From: Gordonia pseudamarae
Lineage (GTDB): Bacteria > Actinomycetota > Actinomycetes > Mycobacteriales > Mycobacteriaceae
Reading direction: 5' to 3'
Assembly: GCF_025273675.1 (NCBI RefSeq)
Contig: NZ_CP045809.1
Location: 1,922,001 to 1,986,000 of the forward strand
DNA: 64,000 nucleotides
Both the position numbers and the translations under genes were made by a program. Positions 16,644 through 25,277 of the stretch are shown here, piece after piece. Numbering within the stretch: position 1 is the first letter of the stretch; each line of letters opens with the position of its first letter. The notes under the pieces were generated by a model that was given only the letters and a program-made list of their open reading frames with translations, was not told the origin of the DNA and made no database searches.

Positions 16644-18341
16644 GTGACCGACAACATCAGCAGATACCGGCAGGCACGAGACCGGATGATCGCGCATGTC
16701 GCCGACGACGCCGCCGGTGACGGCTTCAGCTGGCCCGAACTCACGGGCAGTTTCAATTGGGCGACGGACTGGTTCGATACGTTTGCCCGAGGCAACGACG
16801 GTACCGCGCTGTGGATCGTGGAGGAAGACGGCACCGAACAGAAGGTCTCCTTCGGCGAGATGGTGTTGAGATCCGATCAGGTCGCGACCTGGCTGTCCTC
16901 GCTCGGTGTGACCAAAGGACACCGGGTGATTCTGATGCTGGGCAACCAGGTGGAGCTGTGGGAGTCGATGCTCGGCATCGCCAAACTCGGAGCCGTCATC
17001 ATGCCCACGACAGGTGCGCTCGGCGAAGACGATCTGCGTGACAGGATCGACCGGGGGCGGGCCGACGTGGTGATCGCCAACCTGTCCGACACGCACAAGT
17101 TCGACCGTATCGACGCCCGCATCCGCCGGATCGTGGTCGGTGGTGATCGCGACGGCTGGGTCTCCTACGCTCAGGCGAGCGCCGCCGCCGTCGCCGGACC
17201 GTTCGAGTCCCCGACGACGGTCGACGACACCATGCTGATCTACTTCACCTCGGGCACCACCAGCAGGCCGAAGCTCGTGGAGCACTCCCAGATCAGCTAT
17301 GCGGTAGGTCATTTCACCACCATGGCATGGATAGGTGTGCGACCTGGTGATGTGCATCTGGCCATCAGCGCCCCCGGTTGGGCCAAACATGCGTGGAGTT
17401 GTTACTTCGCGCCCTGGATCGCCGAGGCGACGATCTTTGTCTACAACTACCGGCGTTTCGACGGCGCGGGATTGCTGAGGCAACTCCGGGACAAGGCGAT
17501 CAACACCTTCTGCGCGCCGCCGACGGTGTGGCGGATGCTGATCCAGGCGGATCTGGGTGCCCGGCCCGAAGGGCTCCGGGAGTTACTCGGTGCGGGCGAA
17601 CCACTCAACCCGGACGTGATCCGCAAGGTCGAGGATGCGTGGGGATTGACGATCCGCGACGGTTTCGGGCAGACCGAGACGACTCTGCTCGTGGGGAACC
17701 GACCGCACCGGCCGGTCAAAGCGGGTTCGATGGGACAGCCGATGCCGGGGGTTCCGGTTGTGCTCGTCGACCCCGTCACCGGCCGCCCGGCCACCGAGGG
17801 CGAGATCTGTCTGGACCTGGCGCGATCCCCGCTGAATCTGATGACCGGCTATGTGGGTGATCCGAGCCGCAACGAGGAGGTGATGGCCGACGGCTACTAC
17901 CACACTGGTGATGTGGCGCAACAGGATTCCGACGGATACATCACGTACATCGGTCGGACGGACGACGTCTTCAAGTCATCCGACTACAAGGTGTCGCCGT
18001 TCGAACTGGAAAGCGTTCTCATCGAACACCCGGCGGTGGTGGAAGCCGCGGTGGTACCGCAGCCCGACGAGACCCGACTCGCGCTGCCGAAGGCATATGT
18101 CAGCCTCGCTTCGGGTTGGGAACCGACCGCGGACACCGCCAGACAGATCTTCGAGTACGCGGCCGCACACCTTCCCGCCTATCTGAAGGTTCGCCGGATC
18201 GAGTTCTACGAACTCCCCAAGACCACCTCGGGAAAGATCAGGCGTGTCGAACTCCAGCAGCGGGAGATGGCGGCACACCGGTCGGGTGAAGCGTTGGACT
18301 CGGAGTTCCGCTACGAGGACGCCGTCACGACTTCGGCGTAG
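16644..18341 (+). CDS. AMP-forming acyl-CoA synthetase (medium-chain/aromatic acid type)
   Basis: This is an ANL-superfamily ligase of 565 residues. The phosphate loop is LIYFTSGTTSRPKLVEH, later motifs are DGFGQTETT and GYYHTGDVAQQDSDGYITYI, and the C-terminal lysine motif is KTTSGKIRRVELQQRE. It resembles acetyl/medium-chain acyl-CoA synthetases. In this pathway it could activate the acid released by the hydrolase, or the starting acid. The GTG at 16644 with GGGAG 6 bp upstream is chosen; an in-frame ATG at 16590, directly after the aldolase stop, would add 18 non-conserved residues. It ends the lower-pathway operon. Confidence 0.85.
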   Translation: MTDNISRYRQARDRMIAHVADDAAGDGFSWPELTGSFNWATDWFDTFARGNDGTALWIVEEDGTEQKVSFGEMVLRSDQVATWLSSLGVTKGHRVILMLGNQVELWESMLGIAKLGAVIMPTTGALGEDDLRDRIDRGRADVVIANLSDTHKFDRIDARIRRIVVGGDRDGWVSYAQASAAAVAGPFESPTTVDDTMLIYFTSGTTSRPKLVEHSQISYAVGHFTTMAWIGVRPGDVHLAISAPGWAKHAWSCYFAPWIAEATIFVYNYRRFDGAGLLRQLRDKAINTFCAPPTVWRMLIQADLGARPEGLRELLGAGEPLNPDVIRKVEDAWGLTIRDGFGQTETTLLVGNRPHRPVKAGSMGQPMPGVPVVLVDPVTGRPATEGEICLDLARSPLNLMTGYVGDPSRNEEVMADGYYHTGDVAQQDSDGYITYIGRTDDVFKSSDYKVSPFELESVLIEHPAVVEAAVVPQPDETRLALPKAYVSLASGWEPTADTARQIFEYAAAHLPAYLKVRRIEFYELPKTTSGKIRRVELQQREMAAHRSGEALDSEFRYEDAVTTSA

Positions 18342-18370
18342 AAAGCCGGCGACAGGAATCGTTCCGGCGT

Positions 18371-18417
18371 GATTCCTTGTGGGCCACAATGATAGTCGCA
18401 GTGGCCTACAAGGAATC
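18371..18417. terminator. Long inverted repeat between convergent genes
   Basis: Seventeen-base arms (18371-18387 and 18401-18417, one mismatch) begin GATTCCTTGT and end ACAAGGAATC, with a 13-base loop. The repeat sits between the convergent acyl-CoA synthetase and lipocalin-like genes, as expected of a bidirectional terminator. A half IclR box, GTTCCGG, lies just before it at 18361. Confidence 0.65.
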
Positions 18418-18446
18418 ATCCGATTGGGCAAGCAGGTTCCTGATGG

Positions 18447-19388
18447 CTATGCGCCAGCCGGCCCGTATTTGACGATGTAACGGTGGGCGAAGTCGAAGTA
18501 GTTCTTGTTCCAGCAGAACTCGGCCCAACCGGTCCCTTCGTCGCCGTTGACGGACACTTGCAGCGCCGACTCGTTGAGGTACACCATCGGGTCCCATGCG
18601 CCGAGCTGAATGTTGGCGAATGCGGTCGACTCGAGAGAGGTGCGACGACCGGATTCGTCGATGACCTCGGCGTCGACCGCCTGGTGCATCATGGACGAAT
18701 CGAATTTCACCGAATACTCGACCGACGACACGTGAGCCATCTCGCCGTCCTTGTACACATATCCGTGCTGATGGACCTGGCCGAAGGACTGCATCTGGAA
18801 CAGATGCACCGAGCAGTTCGGGGTGACGGCGTGAATCCATTTGTGGTGCTGGTTGACTCCCCAGACGCGCGGACCCCAGGAGTGATCGCGCACCAGAAAT
18901 CCGTTGTGCGTGAACTCTCTGCCGTCGACGGTCAGGTCGGCGGCAAAGGTGCCGTGCTGCTCGGTCCGGTCATCTCCGTAGTACGGTGGATTGCCCGCCG
19001 GGTGCATACTGAACGCGTACGGCGGATGTAGCGCCTCATATCTGCCGCGAAGTGTGATCCGGTCACCCGCCCAGTTGAGATCGACGGTCTTGTGTGGTTC
19101 CCGGACCGCCATCTGTAAGGGTCCGACCTGCCAGTCGGCGAAGTCCATCCCTTCGGGCACAGCCTGTTCGACCTCCTCGGTGACGGGTTCGTTGAGCGTC
19201 GGGCCGAAAAGGTAGGCCCGGCCCTTGGCCGGACCCTCGGTGCGGATCGTCGGGTAGACGAACCCGGCGATGCCGTGCTCGGGCATCAACAGCATGTGGG
19301 CCAGTGACTCGCGGCCGTCGTCACCGAGGGTGTGCCGGTATGCATGTTCGTGGGGGAAGTCGCGGGCCTGTTCGGTCAGTGCGTTCAC
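18447..19388 (-). CDS. Uncharacterised protein with DHSWGPR motif (DUF7064/CrtC-AttH-like)
   Basis: This 313-residue protein has no signal peptide and many beta-strand-like, aromatic-rich segments. Landmarks are the C-terminal domain motif LVRDHSWGPRVWG, followed by HHKWIHAVTPNCSVHLFQMQ. I associate this motif with the DUF7064/DUF7065 and hydroxyneurosporene-synthase (lipocalin-like) families, which often lie next to APH-type phosphotransferases, as here. No reaction is known to me; binding or isomerising a hydrophobic substrate is a guess. GTG start at 19386-19388 with AGGA upstream. It is the downstream gene of the module with 19478-21217. Confidence 0.6.
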   Translation of the reverse strand: MNALTEQARDFPHEHAYRHTLGDDGRESLAHMLLMPEHGIAGFVYPTIRTEGPAKGRAYLFGPTLNEPVTEEVEQAVPEGMDFADWQVGPLQMAVREPHKTVDLNWAGDRITLRGRYEALHPPYAFSMHPAGNPPYYGDDRTEQHGTFAADLTVDGREFTHNGFLVRDHSWGPRVWGVNQHHKWIHAVTPNCSVHLFQMQSFGQVHQHGYVYKDGEMAHVSSVEYSVKFDSSMMHQAVDAEVIDESGRRTSLESTAFANIQLGAWDPMVYLNESALQVSVNGDEGTGWAEFCWNKNYFDFAHRYIVKYGPAGA

Positions 19389-19477
19389 AATAGGGTTCCT
19401 TGTTCGTCTTCAGGGCGTTGCTGTCGGGCTGTTGTCGCCGGTGTCCATTGAGCCGATCGCCGCGAGTGCGGCAGGCC

Positions 19478-19996
19478 TCACTTGCCGCCGGTCCGGACCA
19501 GTTGATCGGCGAGCGGGGCGACGCCGGTAGTGGGGCCTTCGAACCCGTGGCCGAGGTACGCGGCACGCACCAGCGGGGTCTCGCGTGCGGCCGCGTCCAG
19601 TACCGCTCGGCTGACCGCCGTGCGTTCGGCCGGGGTGCCGTTCTCGAATGTGCTGTCCACCTGGGTCGCAAGTGCGTACCGCAGTGCACGCACGCAGTCG
19701 AGGACATCGCCGGGGGAGGCCGACGAGCGCAAAAGCACATCATCGGCAAGGTCGATCAGCGCCGCGGTCTGCTCGGTGGCGTCGGATGTCTGGGCGAGTG
19801 CCTCTCGGTTACTTGACAGTTCAGCCCGATCGAAGGCGTGCTCGTATGGGAGCCAATCGATCGCGTTGGTGAGCATCCCCACGACCAGTGCCGCCTGCTC
19901 GTGGGCCGGTCCGTTGTCGGGATCGAGTGCGGGGATGATGACATGTGTCATTGCCTCGACAGCGGTGTTCAGGCGCAGTGATGTGCGGAGTTGCAT
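19478..19996 (-). CDS. Hypothetical helical protein, partner of phosphotransferase
   Basis: This 172-residue protein is unrecognised. The sequence is soluble and helix-rich, with no Cys and no clear motif; a stretch ALIDLADDVLLRSSA with DVLDCVRALRYALATQ suggests packed helices (there is one Cys in that stretch). Its ATG follows the stop codon of the phosphotransferase with no gap (TAAATG), so the two are translationally coupled and probably work together. Confidence 0.65.
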   Translation of the reverse strand: MQLRTSLRLNTAVEAMTHVIIPALDPDNGPAHEQAALVVGMLTNAIDWLPYEHAFDRAELSSNREALAQTSDATEQTAALIDLADDVLLRSSASPGDVLDCVRALRYALATQVDSTFENGTPAERTAVSRAVLDAAARETPLVRAAYLGHGFEGPTTGVAPLADQLVRTGGK

Positions 19997-21217
19997 TTAG
20001 TTGACCTCCTCGAGGTGTGTGCGCAGTTCGTCGAGCAGGACGCCCTCGGTGCCGATGATCCACGCGACCAGAACGTCTTGGTGTGTCTTCTTGTTGGTGG
20101 TGATCCGATATGCGGTGGCCACGGCGATGATCACCGTCTTGAGGCAGTTGAATATCTTCCAGAACCGAAGTGTTTCCGGGTCGACGGACAGTCCGGAGAC
20201 CTGGGTGTACCTGTCCAGGAACTCGCTCTCGGGCATCAGGCCACTCACCAGGAACTCGCCGTCGTCGCCCTCGCTGCCGAACATTCTGTTGAGTGTGTAG
20301 GCCAGGTCCTCGTGCCGGTCCCCGATGTGACCGCCTTCCCAGTCGAGGATCGCCGAGATGGTCGCGTCGTCCTCGGTGAACAGGTAGTTCCCGGTCCGGA
20401 AATCACCGTGGACCACGCTGAGTCGGTCCGGGGTGGGGATGTTCGCGCGGAGCCAGGCGAAGGCCAGACGGACCAGGGGAGAGGGGACGTCTGAATCCTC
20501 CTGCCAGATCCGGTCCCACGAGTTGATGTGGTGGACGATCACGTCGTGAGCGTCGCCGGCACGTTCGAAGCTTCGCAGGCGGGGGTCATCGACGTCGTGG
20601 TTGTGGATGGTCGACAGAATCTCGACGAACTGCTGCCCCAGTGAGTTTCGCAGTTCCGGTGTCAGGCTTGCCTTCAGCCCCGACACGCCGGCCGCACCGG
20701 TTGTGGGTTTGGTGACTCCGGTGACGAAGCCGGTGACCATCGCCGGATACGGCAGGTGCTCGGCGGTATCGTCGAGCCAGTACGCGGCCGGTGCCGGAAC
20801 GATACCGCTGAACGCGGTGAGCAGTTCGAACTCACGCCGGCGGCTGGTCTCCTGGATGGACTCGGCGGGATCCATCCTCAGCACCATCGGGGTGTGGCTG
20901 GGCGCCCCGTCGGCGTCGGTCCAGTCGAGCTCGAAATAGACCTGGACCTTCGACGCCCCCCCCGAAAGCCAACGTAGTTCGGTGACGCCGCCGAATCGTG
21001 CACCGAGTTCGGTGGTGAGTAGTGAAAGAAGGCCTCCGCTGATTTCCTCCAGTGACGGCCAGGTGAACCCGCCCCGGGTCCTATTCTTGAGTTTACGGGT
21101 GAGAATCCGATCGATCTCGGGCTCGGTGGGTAGGGATGCGGACAGGTCGCGGATTTGATCGGCAGTGGGATGATCTTTGTCGATGAGTGCTGGTCTGAGG
21201 GTCTGAGATACTGGCAT
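19997..21217 (-). CDS. APH-fold phosphotransferase family protein
   Basis: This 406-residue protein has an aminoglycoside-phosphotransferase/ACAD10-like kinase fold. Catalytic loop is LSVVHGDFRTGNYLF (HGDxRxxN) and the metal-binding segment is ISAILDWEGGHIGDRHEDLA (DxE/DWE). The N-terminal half has the nucleotide-binding strand region ELRWLSGGASKVQVYFEL. Such proteins phosphorylate hydroxyl groups of small molecules or acyl-CoAs; the target here is unknown. The ATG at 21215-21217 with GAAGG upstream is preferred to an earlier in-frame start. It is first of a three-gene unit. Confidence 0.85.
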   Translation of the reverse strand: MPVSQTLRPALIDKDHPTADQIRDLSASLPTEPEIDRILTRKLKNRTRGGFTWPSLEEISGGLLSLLTTELGARFGGVTELRWLSGGASKVQVYFELDWTDADGAPSHTPMVLRMDPAESIQETSRRREFELLTAFSGIVPAPAAYWLDDTAEHLPYPAMVTGFVTGVTKPTTGAAGVSGLKASLTPELRNSLGQQFVEILSTIHNHDVDDPRLRSFERAGDAHDVIVHHINSWDRIWQEDSDVPSPLVRLAFAWLRANIPTPDRLSVVHGDFRTGNYLFTEDDATISAILDWEGGHIGDRHEDLAYTLNRMFGSEGDDGEFLVSGLMPESEFLDRYTQVSGLSVDPETLRFWKIFNCLKTVIIAVATAYRITTNKKTHQDVLVAWIIGTEGVLLDELRTHLEEVN

Positions 21218-21308
21218 GTGAACCTTCTCTGCTAGGCAAAAACGTTGCTGCGCAGGAGCATCACATTGATGATATCCGTCACACATCACCCGGGGGACAG
21301 TTGTATAT

Positions 21309-22253
21309 CTACCGGAGGGGGGAGTCTGGGCGGCGCTTCCGGCTCACTCGGTCAGTCGGGACGTTGCGGGGCCCGTGATAGCGGGCGATGAGATCGGTCC
21401 GGTTGGCTGCCTCGCATTTGCGGAGCACATTCTTCACATGGGACCGCACGGTCTCCACCGACACGACGAGGCGGCCGGCGATCGTCGCATTTGACGTGCC
21501 GCTCAGCAGCAGCCTGAAGACCTCCTGTTCGCGGATGGTGAGGGAACTCGGTGGGTCCGGTGATACCGATTCGGTACGGCGGTCGGTGGGATCGGGCGAC
21601 TGAGAATGCGTCCACGGCACAGTGCGCGAATAGTCGTGCTGACGTGCGCTGCGCCGACGTAGCGCAAGTAGTTCGATCGCCGAACCGACCGTTGCCACAA
21701 AACTGCCGACCGCGCGGGTGGCGGTGCGTGACAACGGACCCGCGACGTGGACAAGGCAGGCGGGATCACCGCCCACGTCGAGCCGGAACACGGTACTGCC
21801 ATCGGCGATGAATGTCTCCGGCACGGTGCCGGACTCGAGGATATCGGGGGGAAGTGGAAACGGTTGGGGCAGTGGGGGTGCGGTGTGGGGAAACTCGGTG
21901 GCGTCAGTGGTCAGCGCGTCGAGCGGCCGGATCAGCAGTTTGTCGAGCCGGGATAACATCACGAAGTCCGCACCGGCGATCGCGGCCACCGCCGGACATA
22001 CAGTGGCTACGAGCTCGTCGAATCCGGAGGCACCGGACAGCGTACGCTGTGCCCGGCGCAGCTCCGTCGACACCGATCGCGCCCGGGACAATTCCGCCTC
22101 CTCCAGAGCCGCTCTGCGGCCGACGAGTTCGGCGAGCAGGACACCCGCCTCGACCGGATCGACGTGGGAGTCCTGCGTGAGACCGGCGATCGACTCCTCG
22201 ATCTGGTTCGAGAGCAGGTCCACCGCCGACCGGTGGCGCGGCCGGCCGCTCAT
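21309..22253 (-). CDS. LuxR-type regulator with GAF-like sensor region (second of tandem pair)
   Basis: This 314-residue protein ends in a LuxR/GerE helix-turn-helix: SLTIREQEVFRLLLSGTSNA, then VSVETVRSHVKNVLRKC. The N-terminal 200 residues include a GAF-like sensing region (AIAGADFVMLSRLDKLLIRP and later SAIELLALRRRSA), with no receiver Asp pattern and no ATPase domain. Its start overlaps the stop of the other LuxR gene by 4 bp. It lies directly upstream of the phosphotransferase operon and likely controls it. Confidence 0.85.
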   Translation of the reverse strand: MSGRPRHRSAVDLLSNQIEESIAGLTQDSHVDPVEAGVLLAELVGRRAALEEAELSRARSVSTELRRAQRTLSGASGFDELVATVCPAVAAIAGADFVMLSRLDKLLIRPLDALTTDATEFPHTAPPLPQPFPLPPDILESGTVPETFIADGSTVFRLDVGGDPACLVHVAGPLSRTATRAVGSFVATVGSAIELLALRRRSARQHDYSRTVPWTHSQSPDPTDRRTESVSPDPPSSLTIREQEVFRLLLSGTSNATIAGRLVVSVETVRSHVKNVLRKCEAANRTDLIARYHGPRNVPTDRVSRKRRPDSPLR

Positions 22254-23389
22254 CCGATCAGATTCCCGGGGGCACCGCGCGGACCCCACGAGTGGAATGT
22301 GGCCGCGGCCTCGGCTCTGTTGGCGACCCCGAGTTTGCGGTAGGACTGGTGCAGATGCGTTTTGACCGTGCCGGGTAAAATGTCGAGGTGTTCGGCGATT
22401 GCTGCGTTGGTTTCGCCACACGCCGCCAGTTCGAAAACCTGCAGTTCGCGTGCGGTGAGCAGATTGCGTGGGTCGACAGTCACCGTGACCTCGCCGGGCC
22501 TGCTGCCGGTTGCGGCCTCGACGTAGCTGAGCTGTGATTCTTCCAGATCCGACAGTGCGCTCTCGAACGCCTTGAGCTGGTCACGCATGGCGCGGTTGTG
22601 CCGCGCTATGCGTGACCGGACCAAGGCCGTCTCCGCCGCGAGCGCACACGCCCCGCCGACGGCGTGAAGCATCTCAAGGTCGGGGGAATCGATCGCCACA
22701 TGATTGCGGTCGGCATGGATGATGGCTCTGACATTGCCCGCGACGATGACTGGGACGACGACATAGCCTTGTGGTTTGGACAGGTCGATCAAGGGCTTGT
22801 ATGTGTCGTGGAGGGTGTCGGCGTACTCCACCATCATCCCGCGCGGCCGGTTCATGATGCCTTCTTCGCGTGGTGCGGCGCCTTTCGGTACCACGTGCCC
22901 GTTCACCGCCCGGCGCAGATCGGAGAACCCGCCGAGATCACGATGGATCGCGATCGTCTGCGGTGCCCAGATGCTGCCGCGGACAGCCGAATACATGGAT
23001 TTGGCGAAACCCAGCTCATGGCATACCCGGCTGGTCACCGCCATCGGCAGTTCTGCCGGTGCGGTGGTGGGCAGCGTCGCGTACATGCGCCGAAGGCCTT
23101 CGAACCTGTTGCGATAACCGGTGATACGGCTGTGGATCCCGCGTCGGCGGATGTCCTCGAGAGTGGTGAGCAATTCGGCGGCCCGGCGCACCTGATGTCC
23201 GGTCAGGGTGCGCGCCAGCAGCAGCTCGAGCAACAACTGCCGGACACTCTCGAGTGTCGCGCCATCCTCTCGGGAGACGGTTTCCAGGTCGGCGAATGCG
23301 CGGTCGTCACCGTGCCGGATGGCCTGTGCGAGCATCGACGCATACGGCCGGGTCGGGGTTGTCCGGCCTCGTGCGGTCATGGTGATCAT
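22250..23389 (-). CDS. LuxR-type regulator with GAF-like sensor region (first of tandem pair)
   Basis: This 379-residue protein ends in a LuxR/GerE DNA-binding domain: LLTARELQVFELAACGETNA, then ILPGTVKTHLHQSYRKLGV. The middle (about 120-270) looks like a GAF sensor: MAVTSRVCHELGFAKSMYSA and GYVVVPVIVAGNVRAIIHAD. The layout is the same as its neighbour, but the sequences differ widely, so they are either an old duplication or a hetero-pair. The ATG at 23387-23389 with GGGAG upstream is chosen. It is co-transcribed with 21309-22253. Confidence 0.85.
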   Translation of the reverse strand: MITMTARGRTTPTRPYASMLAQAIRHGDDRAFADLETVSREDGATLESVRQLLLELLLARTLTGHQVRRAAELLTTLEDIRRRGIHSRITGYRNRFEGLRRMYATLPTTAPAELPMAVTSRVCHELGFAKSMYSAVRGSIWAPQTIAIHRDLGGFSDLRRAVNGHVVPKGAAPREEGIMNRPRGMMVEYADTLHDTYKPLIDLSKPQGYVVVPVIVAGNVRAIIHADRNHVAIDSPDLEMLHAVGGACALAAETALVRSRIARHNRAMRDQLKAFESALSDLEESQLSYVEAATGSRPGEVTVTVDPRNLLTARELQVFELAACGETNAAIAEHLDILPGTVKTHLHQSYRKLGVANRAEAAATFHSWGPRGAPGNLIG

Positions 23390-23577
23390 CGATTCTCCCG
23401 TTTCGTGACAAAAAACAACTGCACGACAAGAAACCGCAGGACGGCGGGGGTTGCGGCAGGTGCCTCGACCGCCCCGCCGCCGGTAGCTCATATGACGTGC
23501 ATCACTTGGCTGTATGATAGGGAGTGTGTGCGCCCGCGCCGACCGTCCGCCGGTGATTTCCCTCGAAAGCGGTAGCG

Positions 23578-24795
23578 CTATCCCTCGTTCGGGGGTGGGT
23601 CGATCAGGGCTCGCACCGACTGCCGCAGGTCGTCGACGAAGAATGCCGGCTGCTCGAGTGCCAGGAAGTGGCCGCCGCGCGCGGCCCCCGCGTAGCGCCG
23701 AAGGTCGCTGAATCGGGTACGTGCCTCCCGTTCGGAGATCTGAAAGATATCCTTCGCGCGGGTATAGGCGACCGGACAATCAAGAGGAGAGATGTCGGTG
23801 AACAATGAACTGAAAGCCTCGAAATAAAGCCCCGCGGACGATGTGGCCGAGCGGGTGAACCAGTACAGCGAGATATTGTCGAGGAGTTTGTCGCGGTCCA
23901 CCGCGTCGTCGATCGATGAATCGAAATCGACCCATGAATGAAATTTGTCGACGATCCAGGAGGCCAATCCTGCCGGCGAGTCGTCCAGGGCATAGCCGAT
24001 CGCCTGTGGCCGTGTCGCCTGGATCACGGCGTATCCGTTGTCGCCGTTCAGGTATGCGCCCTGCCTGGCGTGGTACGCCGTCTCCTCGTCATTTGGCTCG
24101 AAGTCGTAGTTGCGGGGATCGGCGAATGCGAGGTTGAGGCTGACGCCCAACAGTCGTCCGGAATCCTCGTGCTGCCCCAGCGACATGGCCACGGCCGCTC
24201 CCCAGTCGGTGCCGACGGCGATGTACCGGCGGTAACCGAGCCGGAGCATGAGTTCGGAGATCGACCGGGCGATTCGTGCGATGTCCCAGCCGTTCTCGGT
24301 GGGTTTGCCGGAGAACCCGTATCCGGGCAGGGAGGGGACCACCACGTGCATGGCGTCCGCGGCGCTGCCACCGAAGTCCTCAGGGCTGCGCAGCGGCTCG
24401 ATGACATCGAGGTACTCGATCACCGATCCCGGCCACCCGTGCACCAGCACGACCGGAGTCGCCCCGCCGTGCGACGAGGGGGCGTGGATGAAATGCAGGT
24501 CGAGGCCGTCGATACGTGTGATGTGCTGGTCGAAGGAATTGAGTCGTGCCTCGCAGCGGTGCCAGTCGTATCCGTGCGCCCAGTACTCGCACAGTTCCTT
24601 CATGTAGGCGACCGGTGGGCCCTGCTGCCACGGCGAACCCACCTCCGCGCCGGGCCATCGCGTGGCGGCGAGCCGTCGGCGCAGGTCTTTCAGTTCTCCG
24701 GGATCGACTTCGGCACGGAATCCGGTGATGACCTGTTCGGTGGCCTGACCGCCGCTTGCTGACACTGTGGGCTCCTCTGTCCGATGTGACGACAT
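23578..24795 (-). CDS. Epoxide hydrolase family protein (EHN domain)
   Basis: This 405-residue alpha/beta hydrolase carries the N-terminal EHN domain (about 25-130: FRAEVDPGELKDLRRRLAAT). The oxyanion motif is HGWPGSVIEYLDVI, the nucleophile is the Asp in VGTDWGAAVA and the base is probably the His in RGGHFLALEQP. The family opens epoxides to diols (microsomal/juvenile-hormone type). It is upstream of and co-directional with the LuxR pair, after a 188-bp gap. A role in handling an epoxide from a terpenoid or alkenyl substrate is possible but not shown. Confidence 0.85.
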   Translation of the reverse strand: MSSHRTEEPTVSASGGQATEQVITGFRAEVDPGELKDLRRRLAATRWPGAEVGSPWQQGPPVAYMKELCEYWAHGYDWHRCEARLNSFDQHITRIDGLDLHFIHAPSSHGGATPVVLVHGWPGSVIEYLDVIEPLRSPEDFGGSAADAMHVVVPSLPGYGFSGKPTENGWDIARIARSISELMLRLGYRRYIAVGTDWGAAVAMSLGQHEDSGRLLGVSLNLAFADPRNYDFEPNDEETAYHARQGAYLNGDNGYAVIQATRPQAIGYALDDSPAGLASWIVDKFHSWVDFDSSIDDAVDRDKLLDNISLYWFTRSATSSAGLYFEAFSSLFTDISPLDCPVAYTRAKDIFQISEREARTRFSDLRRYAGAARGGHFLALEQPAFFVDDLRQSVRALIDPPPNEG

Positions 24796-25277
24796 ACGGC
24801 CGCCACGAAGTGTGGATTACCCGAACGATGCGATCTGCCCTGCGGGTGATCGCCGCCCGCCGGAGGCCGCGCCTGTTCGGTTGAGACTGTGCCGAGCGTG
24901 ACCCGTGCGCGCAACGGGTTACGGCGCAATGGGCCGAAACATCACCCGCCGGGCATAGACCGCATCACCCCGGCGTGCGCGGCCCGCAGACCTGTCGCCA
25001 TCGGGGACCGCGGGGCCGACGACCGGGGAGGCCGAGCATGGCGGAGGCGTATTCGCCCCCGAACGTGAACGGGCGGCCACCCGGATCCGCGATCGTGTAA
25101 CGCGCTGGGCCGGCCTGCGAATGACATCGGTGGAATGCGTACCGCCGATGTCTCGTACAATTGGTCGGACATCGGCAGCGGGGGCGCTGACGATGATTTT
25201 TTCGGCACAACCACTGGTCACGGGAGCGGGCGGTTCTCGTGGTGCTCGTGGCACGGAGTGAGAAGGTTGAGTTGACG
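24796..25277. other. Gap with no convincing gene
   Basis: This intergenic region lies between the divergent epoxide hydrolase and L,D-transpeptidase genes. Small open frames here lack ribosome sites and family resemblance. It marks the change from the accessory island to the core genome. The only clear structure is the repeat at 25123-25175. Confidence 0.5.
25123..25175. repeat. Inverted repeat GACATCGG plus third direct copy
   Basis: Eleven-base arms at 25123-25133 and 25142-25152 (GACATCGGTGG and CCGCCGATGTC, one mismatch) surround 8 bases. GACATCGG occurs again at 25168-25175. This could be an operator array or a hairpin in the leader of the L,D-transpeptidase gene. Confidence 0.45.

Noticed and set aside
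18361..18377. GTTCCGG followed by GATTCC as a sixth IclR box
   Set aside because: Only the left half matches, and it lies at the 3' end of an operon inside a terminator region.
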